64,000 nucleotides of DNA from Pleurodeles waltl (GCF_031143425.1 NC_090440.1:1269683123-1269747122); one strand, 5' to 3'. Positions 30,977 through 42,591 are shown, counted from the stretch's first letter. Notes: generated from the letters alone by a model not told the origin. Translations and numbers: made by a program.

Positions 30977-31077
30977 GTACAGCCGCCACCCCTCTACCAG
31001 CACCGCCCTCCCAGCAGCCCCTCAGCGTGTGTCCCGTGGCCACTCACCCAGGATGGTGGGCATCTCCTTCGCCCCAG
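30977..31077 (+). other. Predicted 101-nt intron in Myb2, copy C
   Basis: Donor CTACAG|GTACAG and acceptor TCTCCTTCGCCCCAG|GCACC. Removing 101 bases joins ...TASTG to TSGPA in the frame that is open afterward. Copy B has the same signals with exactly the same length (52802-52902). Confidence 0.6.
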
Positions 31078-32224
31078 GCACCTCAGGCCCTGCCCAAGTC
31101 ACCCTGCTGCCCTCAGTGAGGAGGTCATTGACCTCCTGAGATCCCTCACTGTGGGGCAGTCTACCATTCTGAATGCCATCCAGGGTGTAGGTAGGCCGTT
31201 GCAACAAACAAATGCGTACCTGGAGGGCATTCATTCTGAACAGGCAGCCCAACAGCGAGCATTTCAGGCTCTGTCCTCAGCACTGATGGCAGCCATTGAC
31301 TCTGTGTCCAGCCTCCCCCCTCCAACTTCCTCCACCCAGACCCAATCCCCTGTACCTCAGCCTATCCCAAGCACCCCATCAAACCAGCATGCACCCACAT
31401 CAACCCACAAGGGTGGCTCAGGCAAACATAAGCACCACACATCCGACAGGCACTCACACAAGCATCATACACATGCACACATACCAACATCCACTGTCTC
31501 CACTGTGTCCCCCTCCTCCACGTCTCCCTCCTCCCTCCCTGTCACGTCTCCACTCACACCTGCATGCACTACATCCTCAGCTTCTACCTTCATCACCAGC
31601 ACGCCCATCACCACACACCGCTCACGTGCACTCACTACCCCCACTACCATTCACACATCCCCTGTGTCCTCTACTAGTGTGTCTGTGAGCCCTCCTCCCA
31701 AAGTACACAAACGCAGTCACACACCCACCCAACAGCTATCCACCTCACAACAGCCTACAGTCCATGCACCTTCACCCAAAGTAACCAAACGAACACCTCC
31801 TACAACCACTACCTCTTCCTCCACTCCCAAACCCCCTCCATCTACCCATCCCAGTGTGTCTAAAAAGCTTTTCCTATCAAATGTTGACCTCTTCCCTACA
31901 CCTCCCCCCCGTCCGTCCCCTAGGGCCCGCCTTTCCAGGTCCCAAACCAGCACCTCAGCCACCACATCACCGGGCACAGTGGTGCCAGCAATAGCGGGAT
32001 TTTGGAGTGTGCCAAGCAACAGGGCTGCCAGTGTCCCAAGGAGCGAGGGCAAGGACATTCCGCCACCTCCAAAACTGAAAAAGTTGCCCACATCCCGGAG
32101 GGAGAACGCGAAAACACCTGCCACCAAGGGCTCAGGCAGGACAAAAGTTGAAAGTGGCAAGACAGCTGCGCCACCATCCAAGGTGGGAAAGGGCCTGAAA
32201 ATCAAAGGCAGGTCCACGTTGACA

Positions 32225-32560
32225 CTAACCTGCACGGCGGACAAGACCGCCACCTGCACCGCCGCCACAGACACCGCTGCCAGCACCCCAGACACTGAGC
32301 CCTTCACCAGCACCGCAGACACTGTGCCCTTCACCAGCACCGCAATCAGTGAGCCCGCCACCAGCACCGCCGCTACTGACACCGCCGCCAGCACTGCAGT
32401 TAGTGAACCCGCCGCAAGCACCGCCGCCAGCACTGCAGTCAGTGAGGCCACCACCAGCACCGCCGCCACAAAGACCGCCGCCAGCACCGATGCCACAGAG
32501 CCCGCCGCAAGCTCCGCCGCTACTGACCCTGCCGCCAGCACCGCAAGCGGCTCTGCAACA
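32225..32560 (+). repeat. In-frame Ala/Thr minisatellite in the Myb2 tail, copy C
   Basis: Degenerate 30-bp-type units of GCCACCAGCACCGCC... encode ASTAATDTA-like 10-residue repeats. The order of units is more scrambled than in copies A and D. Confidence 0.7.
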
Positions 32561-32672
32561 TTCTGAGCCAGTGGCACCACCGCAGACATGACTGCCATCC
32601 CCAGTGGTCAGTTGTACAAGGCTGGTGGTCAGTTCCAGGAGCCTGGTCAGCTTGCATGTTGCACCACCGTCA

Positions 32673-33338
32673 GTGGAGTGTCACATCCACTACCTCAGTC
32701 CTTGGCAGGATGAAGCACTCTGGGCACAAAGCCCCCTCCCGAACCATTGGAGAGATACATCCACTACCTCAGTCCTTGGCAGGATGAAGCACTCTGTGCA
32801 CAAATCCTCCTCCAGAACCAGTGGAGTATCACATCCACTACCTCAGTCCTTGGCAGGATGAAGCACTCTGGGCACAAAGCCCCCTCCAGAACCAGTGGAG
32901 TATCACATCCACTACCTCAGTCCTTGGCAGGATGAAGCACTCTGGGTACAAAGCCCACTCCAGAACCAGTGGAGAGATACATCCACTACCTCAGTCCTTG
33001 GCAGGATGAAGCACTCTGGGCACAAAGCCCCCTCCAGAATCAGTGGAGAAAGGCATGCACTACCTCAGTCCTTGGCAGGATGAAGCACTCTGGGCACAAA
33101 GCCCCCTCCAGAACCAGTGGAGTATCACATCCACTACTTCAGTCCTTGGCAGGATGAAGCACTCTGGACACAAAGCACCCTCCAAAACCAGTGGAGTATC
33201 ACATCCACTACCTCAGTCCTTGGCATGATGAAGCACTCTGGGCACAAAGCCCCCTCCAGAACCAGTGGAGAGATACATCCACTACCTCAGTCCTTGGCAG
33301 GATGAAGCACTCTGGGCACAAAGCCCCCTCCAGAACCA
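32673..33338 (+). repeat. 74-bp tandem array, 9 copies, copy C
   Basis: The unit includes CATCCACTACCTCAGTCCTT, GGCAGGATGAAGCACTCTGG and CCCCCTCCAGAACCAGTGGAG. It repeats at exact 74-base spacing (32673, 32747, 32821 ... 33265) with few substitutions. 74 is not a multiple of three and the array follows the Myb2 stop, so it is 3' flanking or untranslated DNA. Confidence 0.9.
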
Positions 33339-33610
33339 GTGGAGACTGTTATCCACTTGAGAGACTGTGGCTTTGCACTCCCCAGGATAAAGCAGTGGGC
33401 AACCCACCCACTTGAGAGATTTGAGAGACTTGAGAGACTGTGGTTTTGCGCTCCCCAGAATAATGCAGTGGGCAAACCACCCACTAGAGAGACTTAAGAG
33501 ACTGTGGCTTTGCACTCCCCAGGATAAAGCAGTGGGCAAACCACCCACTGGAGAGACTTGAGAGACTGTGGCTTTGCACTCCCCAGGATACATCAATGGG
33601 CATGGAGCCC
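33339..33610 (+). repeat. ~63-73-bp tandem array, 4 copies, copy C
   Basis: The units carry GAGAGACTGTGGCTTTGCAC, TCCCCAGGATAAAGCAGTGG and CAAACCACCCACT. Starts are at about 33361, 33434, 33498 and 33561; the second unit has extra GAGATTTGAGAGACTT. It is homologous to the arrays in A and D. Confidence 0.85.
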
Positions 33611-34460
33611 CCTCGTGGAGCTGGCGTTGTGCACTCATCCGGCTGAAGTGCCCCCCTTTCCTTCCCCCTGAGGTGCCTGTTTCATTTCAATCTGATGCCC
33701 CAGCACTGTTCTCTCCGTTTCGAGTCTGGTATCGAGTGTGGGCCTCGCCCATGCATTTTGGGCCCAGTGTCCACAGACTATGAATGGTGCACTACCCGGA
33801 CTTGAATAGTTGGTGTACATAATTGTTTATACTGTATTTAAAGTTTTGACTAATGGATTTTTATTGATTACAATTGTTACAATCATTTCCTTTTGTCATT
33901 GCGTTCTTCCAGGGGGAAATGGGGGTGTAAATGTAAAGTTGCAGCATGTATTTGTGTGTATGTTGTTGTGGGTGAGGGTGGGGGTGTTGTGTGTTGCGTG
34001 TGTCTGTCACTCTCTTTTCCCTCCCCCCTCCCCTGCAGTACTCACCGTGGTCATCACCGCCGTCTTTCATGCTCCTGGTAGAGGAGCAGGAATACTATCG
34101 CAGGGAGTATTTGGAGTTCTGGCTCCATGGCGTCCTGGTTCCTCGTGGGTTGTGTAGAGGTGAGTGTTTCCCCTTCCAAGTCCTGTTTCCGCCGTGTTTT
34201 TGTTCACGTTGAATCCGCCCCAGAAAAGGTGGCAGATTGGCCTCTCATAATAGTGTGGGCGGTACATTATCTTCCGCCTGTCTGTTGGCGGTGACCGCCG
34301 CTGTGTTTGTTTCTACCGCCGTGGCGGTTGGAGTATTAAAGTGGCTGTCTATGTTGGCGGTTTCCGCCATGGTCGTGATTCCATGTTTTTTTACCGCCGG
34401 CCTGTTGGCGGTCTTACTGCCGCTTTAACACCGACCACCAGGGTTGTACTGAGGGCCTAG

Positions 34461-35606
34461 ATCCTTTATTTAGAGGGCAGTGTGGACTGAAACCCCCAAA
34501 ACACCTATACAGTTCACAGTCCACACCATATACATAATTCTCTCCCTCTAAGCTGAACTTACACCCACCTTCCCGACTCCTACCCTGCTGGCATCAATGC
34601 AGCACACAGTTCCACTACAAACCATACCTTTTGCCCCCCTGGGAAAATGTTTGTGAGCACCCATGTTTTATGAGGTTCCAAGACAAGGCACTGTAAAAAG
34701 GTTAGCACTTATGGGTCTATCAATGGGTGAGGGAACAGACAATTCTGGCAATGAAGCAATGAGGGAGCATTGATTGATGAGTATCATGGGGCAATATATC
34801 AAGAGGATGGCAAAACAGCAGTGAGTGAGCTCGACCCAGAGAGAAAAAGACTAAAAGTCATGAAAGCTGAAATGAGTCAGTTCTGAAGGATTTAATATTA
34901 GTTCATCATGGTAATATACAATGGAAATCTCAGGGATTTAGGCAGAGGCAAAAGATTGAGGGGCCACTGATAAAGGTTGTAAAGTCACTTTCAATAGGTA
35001 GGAAACAAATGTCATCATTAGCATCATCGCTCATTAGTGGAAAGGTCATTATCAGTACTCACATCATCAACATGATCTTTACAACAATGACCTTGGCAGG
35101 CATATTTTAAGGTATCCTTTGAGATGTATTGAAATGCTTTCTGAAGAAGTAATGTGGCAGAGATGACCTCTCCCCAGAGCTTCTGGAAAGGGGGATGTTT
35201 GGCTGCTTCGTTTAGCTGTCAGACTCAAAGAAGGAAAATGCAGAGCTAGATGCATGTACACAGGAAGCAAAGGAGTCAACCATGGCATCTGCGTGGAAGG
35301 ACCATCATACAGAGATTCATTTTCCAAAGTTAGAGCCAAATGCAGAACATACAGGCATTAGCCTTGGCAAACTCTTAGCACAATTGTGCTGAGAAGACAG
35401 AGACGGGTGTGGGAAGGGGTAACACAGTGTGCCCTCCCCCAGATTCAGCTCAGCTAGCAAGCTCAAAATGGGTAACAGATAAATCAGGCAGTTATTAGAG
35501 ATAAGAACAATGAGATATTATCACTGTTTTAAAACAGGAGACAACAGAGTTGTAAAGTGGCTGCAATTTAGGTTTAGACTATAGCACACTAGCCTATTGC
35601 AAATAA
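34461..35606. other. No recognisable feature
   Basis: Unique-looking sequence between copy C and the miniature element; no frame above 90 codons and no repeat seen. Confidence 0.4.
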
Positions 35607-35609
35607 TAA

Positions 35610-36138
35610 GGGGCATATTTATAGTCCCTACCGCCACCTTGCACCACATTAACGTAATCATTTTTTACATTAATGCGGCCCAACGAGGCCAAAATCCTAG
35701 TTCCGGATTGCATGCATTGTGCCACGCCACTCTGTAACCCTTTCTGCTTCATTATGCCAGCCTCAGGCATAATGTTTGCAAAGGGGTTATTCCCCCATTT
35801 GAGGGGGGCGATAAAATGGCACAAGGAAATCTATGAGATTTCCTTGTGCCATTTTTTCGGCACTTTTAACACCTGCTCAGAGTAGGCATTAAAAGGGGGC
35901 TTCCATTATTTTAAATGGGCCCCTATGTACTCTGCAGGAGTAGTGCCAGTATTTTGACGTTACTCCTGCAGAGTACATCAATAGCGTCATGTAAAATGAT
36001 GCTATTGCCCCTTACCCTGCACCATGGTGTGCCGTATTTAAAATACGACGCACACATGGTGGCGGTAGGGGGGCGCTAAGGGGCGCAGGGAAAGTGGTGC
36101 TGCACTTGGTGCAGCACCACTTTCCATAAATCTGCCCC
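35610..36138. mobile_element. Miniature Harbinger-type element, 529 bp
   Basis: It starts GGGGCATATTTATAGTCC, ends CCATAAATCTGCCCC, and is flanked on both sides by TAA (35607-35609 and 36139-36141), the classic 3-bp PIF/Harbinger target duplication. Inner parts are also inverted: AAAGTGGTGCTGCAC and GTGCAGCACCACTTT near the right end pair, and ACTCTGCAGGAGTA near 35930 pairs with TACTCCTGCAGAGT near 35964. No coding content. Confidence 0.75.
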
Positions 36139-36141
36139 TAA

Positions 36142-37198
36142 GTTTGTTAAACTGTTCAATGTTTATTTAGATTCCTCTTTTTCCCCTTTTATTTACTTTT
36201 CATTCTAGATGAGGGCAAAAATATCAAATGTGGCATCTGAGAATGGGAAGAGTTCTGATAAGTGGAGAGAAACTAACTGAGATCTCCCTTGACAGCCAGA
36301 GATTGTAAGAAATTCTGAAGATGAGGGCAGGGAAAAGCACCATCCATGTAGAAAAACGAAAGCATGGCCCAAGCCACTCAAGTGTAGACTTACATGTCTC
36401 TACTCCCTGAAACAGCAGGTGAAGCCAAATCTAGAAGGATGAAGTATAGTAGCAAGTTCAGCACTACATATGGCCAGCAACCTGCACTGCAACACCCTTC
36501 TATCGAAAATAATAGAGGTAGGGACTTCAACCCCGCTAGGAAATAATGTTAAATTAAATTAACTTATGTAAAAAAATAAAAATATAAACAAATTTAATGT
36601 ATTGCTAAACAAATATAAAAATAATACATTTTCTGTTCTATGTTAACATATTTTGATAACTATTTTCATTTAAACATTAATTTAACATTATTTTTTATTA
36701 AAACATAATAAAATTGTTTTTTTAATATTTCTATGAATCATGCTTAATAATTATGAATATATGATTAAAAATACTTGTCAGATTTTTGGCATTTAAACCT
36801 CGAAATATAATTTCAGTTTAATTTAATATTTTCCAAATAATTATTTTCCAAATATAAATTAAGGTGATGGGGGTTGTAGTATGTTTATTGTGGTCTGCAT
36901 TTAAAATAAATGTATACAATTACTTTACATACATTTTTACCCTAATAATATTTTTTATAGTTTTTTTCTCAAGTTTCCTAAACTTTTTAAGTATTCCCTG
37001 TACGTTATGGAAACATAAAAAAATAAAAGTTCACAGGTAGTTTGCTATATTGTTGTTTTCTTCAATAGATGTTTGTGTCATATTAGAGTGTGTTTGTCTA
37101 TTACTTCACTTTTATGTTCAGGAAGCTTAGGTAAGTGTGTTTATCACATTTTTAGATGATTTCCTAATTTGAGAAATCGGCTAATTTATTCTAAACAT
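36142..37198. other. AT-rich stretch without genes
   Basis: From about 36540 to 37200 the sequence is strongly AT-rich (TAAATTAAATTAACTTATG, AAATATAAACAAATTTAATG). No frames or repeats of note. Copy B inserted at its edge. Confidence 0.5.
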
Positions 37199-37778
37199 AT
37201 AGACCTTCATTATGACATTGGCGGTAAATCCCACTTACTGCCACACTGACGGCCGGCAACTTACTGCCGATGCTGCGGATATTAGTTCACCATATTATGA
37301 CACCCACACACCAATCCGTCAGTATACAGCTACATACACAAATCCGCCAGACCAAAGGTCAGTGATAAACTGGCGGTATCAAAACCCACACTGTTACGCC
37401 AAAGAACTCCGCCCACCACATTAGGACCCACAAATCACCACGGCGGACATTCAACGGTGGTAAAACATTGGTGGTACATACCGCTGTGCTCACAATGGAC
37501 ACCCACATACAAGACAAGACCACATTGGACAATTCAAACAACACACACCTGACACCCATAGAAACACCTCACCAGCACACCCACACCACTATAACACACA
37601 CACACATTACCCACAACCCTTTACGATTACAATTCATTGCCAGCAGAGAGACATCAAGACCACTGACAAAACTAGAGCCACACACTACTCACACCTATAC
37701 ACCACTCACACACTCCACATCACACGCCCCAACACATTACCCAACACACCCTCACCAACACACATCACTCAAAACCCT

Positions 37779-40700
37779 TTGCACCACGGAGACACCCCGG
37801 TTTCACAGGGGAGCTAAGGGTCAAGGTGGAGGAAATTGTCAGGGTTGAGCCACAGCTATTTGGAGCACAGGTGCAGCAGATATCAATTGCTAGGAAGATG
37901 GAGCTATGGTGGAGAATCGTGGACAGGGTCAACATCGTAAGACAGCACCAAAAAACTAGGGATGACATCAGGAAGAGGTGGAACGCCCTACGGGGGAAGG
38001 TACATTCCATTGCAGCAAGACACCAGCTCGCCATCCAGAGGACTGGCGGTGGAACCCCACCTCTGCCCACACAACTCACAGCATGGGAGGAGCAATTCTT
38101 GGCCATACTGCATCCTGAGGGCCTAGCCGGAGTCGGAGGAGGACTGGACTCTGGTAAGTCAACTCTCTACTACTATCACCCCCCTACCTGCATGCCATCA
38201 CATACCCTCACTCTCACCCTCACTCCCATCACTCCACTCCACCCCTCACACCCCACCATCACATTTCACTCATCCCAATGCTAAGCCCTGCATGCTGTAC
38301 CAATGCATCAACACCACTCACAGCCCTGCATGGGCACTCATCACTAAAGCATGCACACTATAGAGAATTAACTATCCCACCATAAACTAACATACACAAG
38401 TGAAAGCTGGCAGACAGAGAAACCATAACACATCATTTACATCCCCACAGGTACCCCAGCCAATGTCACTGGAGAGGAGGTGCCAGCACTATCTGTGAGA
38501 AGGTAGCCTCTTTCTAGCATTGTTACCCTCACTTTTGGCCTGTTTGTGAGTATATGTCAGTGTGTTTTTACTGTCTCACTGAGATCCTGCTAGCCAGGAC
38601 CCCAGTGCTCATAGTGAAAACCCTACTTGTCAGTGTGTTTTATCTGTCTCACTGGGACCCTGCTAGCCAGGACCCCAGTGCTCATAGTTTGTGGCCTGAA
38701 TGTGTGTACCTGTGTAGTGCCTAACTGTGTCACTAAGGCTCTGCTAATCGGAACCTCATTGCTTATGCTCTCTCTGCCTTTACATTTGTCACTATAGGCT
38801 AGTGACCACTTTTACCAATTTCAATAGGCATACTGGAACACCCTTATTATTCCCTAGTATGGTTCCCAGGTACCCAGGGTATTGGGGTTCCAGGAGATCT
38901 CTATGGGCTGCAGCATTTCTTTTGTCACCCATGGGGAGCTCAGACAAACCTTTACACAGGACTGCCACTGCAGCCTGAGTGAAATAACGCACACGTTATT
39001 TCACAGCCATTTTCACTGCACTTAAGTAATTTATAAGTCACCTATATCTCTAACCTTAACTTGCTGGAGGTTAGGTGCAAAGTTACTAAGTGTGAGGGCA
39101 CCCTTGCACTAGCAAAGGTGTCTCCACATAGTTCAGGGCCATTTCCCTGGACCTTGTGAGTACGGGGACACCTTTACATGCGTGCACTACATATAGGTCA
39201 GTACCTATATGTAGCTTCACAATGGTAACTCCGAATATGGCCATGTAACATGTCTAAGATCATGGAATTGTCCCTCCATTCCAAATCTGGTATTGGGGAG
39301 CCAATCCCATGCATCTCCGGGGCTCCACTCTGGACCCCGGGTACTGGCAAACCAGCACTCTGGGGTTTTCTATGCAGCTACCGCTGCTGCGACCCCACAG
39401 ACAGGGTTCTGTCCTCCTGGCGTCTGGGCAGCCCAGTCCCAGGAAGGCAGAAAAAAGAATTTCCTCTGAGAGAGGGTGTAACACCCTTTCCCTTTGCAAA
39501 TAGGTGTTAAAGGCTGGGGAAGGGTAGCCTCTCCCAGCCTCTGGAAATGCTCTGAAGGACGAAGATGGTGTCCTCCTTGCATAAGCCAGTCTACACCAGT
39601 TTAAGGACCCCCTAGTCCCTGCTCTGGTGCAAAACTGGACAAACGAAAGGGGCCCAGAGTTCCTCCAGTGTGTCCCAGACCTCTGCCATCTTGTTTATAG
39701 AGGTGTGAGGGCACTCAGGAAGCCTCTGAGTGGCCAGTGCCAGCAGGTGACGTCAGACACCCCTCCTGATAGGTGCTTACCTAACTAGGTGACCAATCCT
39801 CCTCTGAGGGCTATTTAGGGTTTCTCCAGTGGGCTTTTCCTCTGATAACGACTTGCAAGAATTCACCAGAGTTCCTCTGCACCGGCTTCATCCTGCACTG
39901 GAAGCCGCAAAGAAACCTCCTGTGGGTCAAAGGAATCTTCCCCCTCCTTCATCAGGCACCAAGCTTCACCGGTACTCTGGGACCCCTTTCATCCTGACGA
40001 GTGTAGCCCCTGGAACACAGGTGGTGGACCCAAGAGACCCAGACTGTCCAGTGGTCCGACTGTCCAAATTTGGAGGAGGTAAGTCCTTGCCTTCCCTCTC
40101 CAGACAGTAATCCTGTGCACCATGTGAACTGCAGCTACAAGGGGTTCTGTACACATTTCTAAGAAATCCTCCATGCACAGCCGAGCCTAGGTCCCCAGCA
40201 CTCTGTTTTGTGATGCTCAGCTCCCTGAGTTGATCTCCGGTGTTGTGGGACCTCCTTCTGCAGTGTTGAGACTGCCGCCATGTTAAGACTTCTTGAACCC
40301 ATGTTCAAGGACTTCTGCAGGTGTTTCCTGCTTGTGCATGGGGTCTCTACGTTGCTGAGGGCCCCCTCTGTCCCCTCACCCAAGTGGCGACATTCTGGTC
40401 CTTCCTGGGCCTGGGAAGCACCCTTTTTCTCTAACTATGACTCTTGCAGCTAGCAAGGCTTGTTTGTGGTATTTTGCCAAGGAAACAAGTCTGCATCCTC
40501 CAACATGCCATGGGACATCTTCTGCACAAAGGATAAGTTCCTAGCACCTTTCGTTGTTGCAGAATCTTCAGCATCTTCCATCTAGAGGCAGCCATTTTGC
40601 ACCTTCATCAGGAGTTTAGTGGGCTCCTGCCCCCCCTGGACACTTTCGCGACTCTTGGACTCGGTCCCCTTCCTTTGCAGGTCCTCAGGTCCAGGAATCC

Positions 40701-42052
40701 GTCTTCAGTCCTTTGCAATCTGTTGTGGTCTTTGCAAAATCACAACTTTAGTGTGTTTCTCGGGAAATAGTTGTACTTTACTCCTACTTTCCAGGGTCCT
40801 GGCATGAGGTATATTGGACACCCTTAGTGTTTTCTTACACTCCCAGCACCTCTCTACACACTACACTAGCGTAGGGGTCCATTTGAGGTTCACATTCCAC
40901 TTTCTTAGTATATGGTTTGTGATGCCCCTAGGCCTATTGCATCCTATTGTATTCTACAGTGGTTCCACTATTTTCTGACTGTTTTACTTACCTGATTTTA
41001 GTTTGTGTGAATATTTTGTGTATTTTACTAACCACCTAAGGGAGTCTATCCTCTGAGATATTTTTGGCACATTGTCACTAAAATAAAGTACCTTTATTTT
41101 TTAGTAACCCTGAGTATTGTCTTTCTTATGATATAGTACCTATATGATATAAGTGGTATAGTAGGAGCTTTGCATGTCTCCTAGTTCAGCCTTGGCTGCT
41201 CTGCTATAGCTACCTCTACCAGCCTAAGCTGCTAGAACACTACTAATCTACTAATAAGGGATAACTGGACCTGGCACAAGGTGTAAGTACAATCAGTACC
41301 CACTATAAGCCAGGCCAGCCTCCTACACTACCCAGTCCCCCAACTGAAGAGGCCCACAGTGATGACAGCAACTCTGGTCTTTAGGATCTGGATGACTTAC
41401 CTGGCCAATCCGGGACCTCTGGACAGCCGGTTACCGAGGCCCAGTCACCCACCACCCCAGAGCCTTCACCATCAGGAAACACCTCTACAGCACCCACCCA
41501 TACCTCTGTCCCCAGAACACATCAATCAACAGTGTGTCCACCTCTGCAGGGACCCCAGGGCACGCCTTTCCCCCAAGACAATTAGGGACCTTGGGTCAGT
41601 GGCAGTGGGCACATGGTTCAGGGGACAGAGGCACAGGCCATCAGGGACACTGGGAGGACTGCTGTGCGCCAGCTGGAGAACAGGCCCAGGGAACCGACTC
41701 TCCAGGAGGTACTCACTGAGATCTTGGGAGTCTATCAACATTCCCAGGACACGATGGGCCAGATCCTGGACAATGTGTAGGAGAATAGGCGGCTGCAGGA
41801 GGGACAGTACCAGGGGACCAGGGAGGACTTGCAGGCCATTAACAACACCTAGTCTCCATTGCAGGGGTGCTGGCAGACATGGCCAACATTATGAGGGAGG
41901 CAGTCTCACACCAGCGGGCCACTAGCCAGACATCTGAACAGCCTTCCACCTCTGCTGCTGCTAGTGGCCAGGAGGCCCCGCCACAGTACGCACAGGCCAC
42001 CAGCACTCCTCCCCCTGCAGAAGGTGAACCACCCCGCAAACGTTCCCTGTGA
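37779..42052 (+). pseudogene. Myb1 gene, copy B unit 1, split by an insertion
   Basis: The exon 1 frame (37779-38153) aligns with the other copies, but its start codon is TTG instead of ATG. It retains ELRVKVEEIVRVEPQLFGAQ, RKMELWWRIVDRVN, TRDDIRKRWNALRGKVHS, a proline-containing linker and WEEQFLAILHPEGLAGV, and ends at donor CTCTG|GTAAGT. Exon 2 starts at 38451 after CCCCACAG and is interrupted 43 bases later by the TG...CA repeat (38494-41327). The rest runs from 41328 with several stops, including TGA inside the basic end (RSL*SRHK). The protein cannot be made. Confidence 0.78.
38494..41327 (+). mobile_element. Solo-LTR-like TG...CA repeat, copy 2
   Basis: 2834 bp from TGTGAGAAGGTAGCC to CCAGCCTCCTACA, flanked by CTATC and CTACC (5-bp duplication with one mismatch). 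It shares the order of motifs with the copy at 8715. AATAAA lies in CACTAAAATAAAGTACC near 41090; CCAAT and TATTTA lie near 39790-39815. No gene. It is inserted in Myb1 exon 2. Confidence 0.65.
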
Positions 42053-42277
42053 TCCAGACACAAACCAGAGACACTTGGCAAGACCCCTGCCAGGAAATTA
42101 GACTCTCCTGATTGTCACCTTTGTGTCCCATTCTGTCACCCTGTCCACCTTGAACTTCCATTGCTCCCCTTCCTTGGACAATGCACCTGTGCTACAAACA
42201 AACTGGAACAATACCCTGGACTTTCCGCCATCATCACCCCATCCCATTGCACTTGCCCTTCCATATGTTAGCACTTC

Positions 42278-42283
42278 AATAAA
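42278..42283 (+). terminator. Polyadenylation signal of Myb1, copy B unit 1
   Basis: AATAAA in CACTTCAATAAACACCCTTT, at the position conserved in the other copies. Confidence 0.6.
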
Positions 42284-42591
42284 CACCCTTTGAAAAAAAA
42301 AACATTTTGGATTATGTCATGTATATCAAATATGTATTCATTGTAACAGGTACAAACATTGCAAATCAACCGTACAGAGAATGAGCATAGATTAAAGACC
42401 TGTAGCTGGCTGTAGTGATCACGCCAGGAGTATATGTCAGGTCACCAACATCTGCAAAATGAATTGCCAGAGGGAACAGTAAGTGGACATAAATTTTGAA
42501 AATATCAGCATTCCATTGCCACACAAATTAAAACAAAAGTCATTGAAATGTAAAGTAACACTGTCCTACCCGTGTGTCATTAGAAGTATTG

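Larger units (their letters stand above)
29822..32566 (+). pseudogene. Myb2 gene (second Myb/SANT protein), copy C
   Basis: Exon 1 (ends 29933) reads ERSSAFTSEELEKLVDGVLP; about 60 bases that hold the start codon in copy D are missing. Exon 2 (30118-30388) carries KKDIWRAIAKDARTIG..RRS and RKRWEDIRRWSNKTAEAQL, the core of a Myb/SANT-like domain of the NAIF1/Myb_DNA-bind_5 kind. Exon 3 (30761-30976) begins A-S-stop, one nonsense change. Exon 4 (from 31078) runs openly for nearly 500 codons: SEEVIDLLRSLTVGQSTIL, then LEGIHSEQAAQQRAFQAL, then a long Thr/Ser/Pro/His-rich tail with basic SPRARLSRSQTSTSATTSPG and Ala/Thr repeats, to TGA at 32564. A 1-bp loss lies near 31103. A 101-nt intron (30977-31077) is needed to join the frames. 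Confidence 0.8.
28287..34128 (-). pseudogene. HARBI1-like DDE nuclease, copy C
   Basis: On the minus strand, exon 1 (34046-34128) reads MEPELQI, then VFLLLYQEHERRR, then two stops before donor CACG|GTGAGT. Exon 2 (28763-29414, acceptor ATCCATAG) carries VYRPLVDLSTMEERHVIVI, LDRATIQELCAQLELDL, the first catalytic Asp in DAIDGTHV, and SVHGAYILR, where the second catalytic Asp is Gly. The exon 2-3 intron acceptor reads TTTGCAA rather than TTTGCAG, so its AG is lost. Exon 3 (to 28287) has a TGA after NEAHG but retains the third acidic residue in RERSF. Frame changes occur near the ALKHM and PPAR regions. Intron 1 (about 4.6 kb) contains all of Myb2 in antisense. Confidence 0.82.
25681..34457 (+). 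mobile_element. Harbinger copy C (three-gene family, 8.78 kb)
   Basis: It starts GGCCCTCATTACAACATTGG and ends, read inward from the far side, GGCCCTCAGTACAACCCTGG. Both sides are flanked by TAG (25678-25680 and 34458-34460). This is the most complete copy in the window: Myb1 (plus), the nuclease with its remote first exon (minus), Myb2 with all four exons (plus), in-frame minisatellites, nine 74-bp units and the ~63-bp array. All genes carry stops or frameshifts. Confidence 0.88.

Noticed and set aside
30977..31051. A 75-nt intron in Myb2 using the acceptor CTCACCCAG
   Set aside because: 75 is a multiple of three, so it would not repair the frame switch; the acceptor 26 bases further on (101 nt) does so in both B and C.
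31717..32598. 293-codon minus-strand frame in copy C
   Set aside because: It is antisense to the open Myb2 exon 4; the plus-strand frame has the splice sites and the homologues in B and D.
32673..33338. CRISPR-like array (nine regular units)
   Set aside because: Units are contiguous 74-bp tandem repeats with no unique spacers, in a vertebrate-type genome, inside a transposon.
41359..41925. 188-codon Arg-rich frame in copy B, also at 48812-49378
   Set aside because: It is an out-of-frame reading of Myb1 exon 2; the in-frame reading aligns with the ends of Myb1 in A, C and D.
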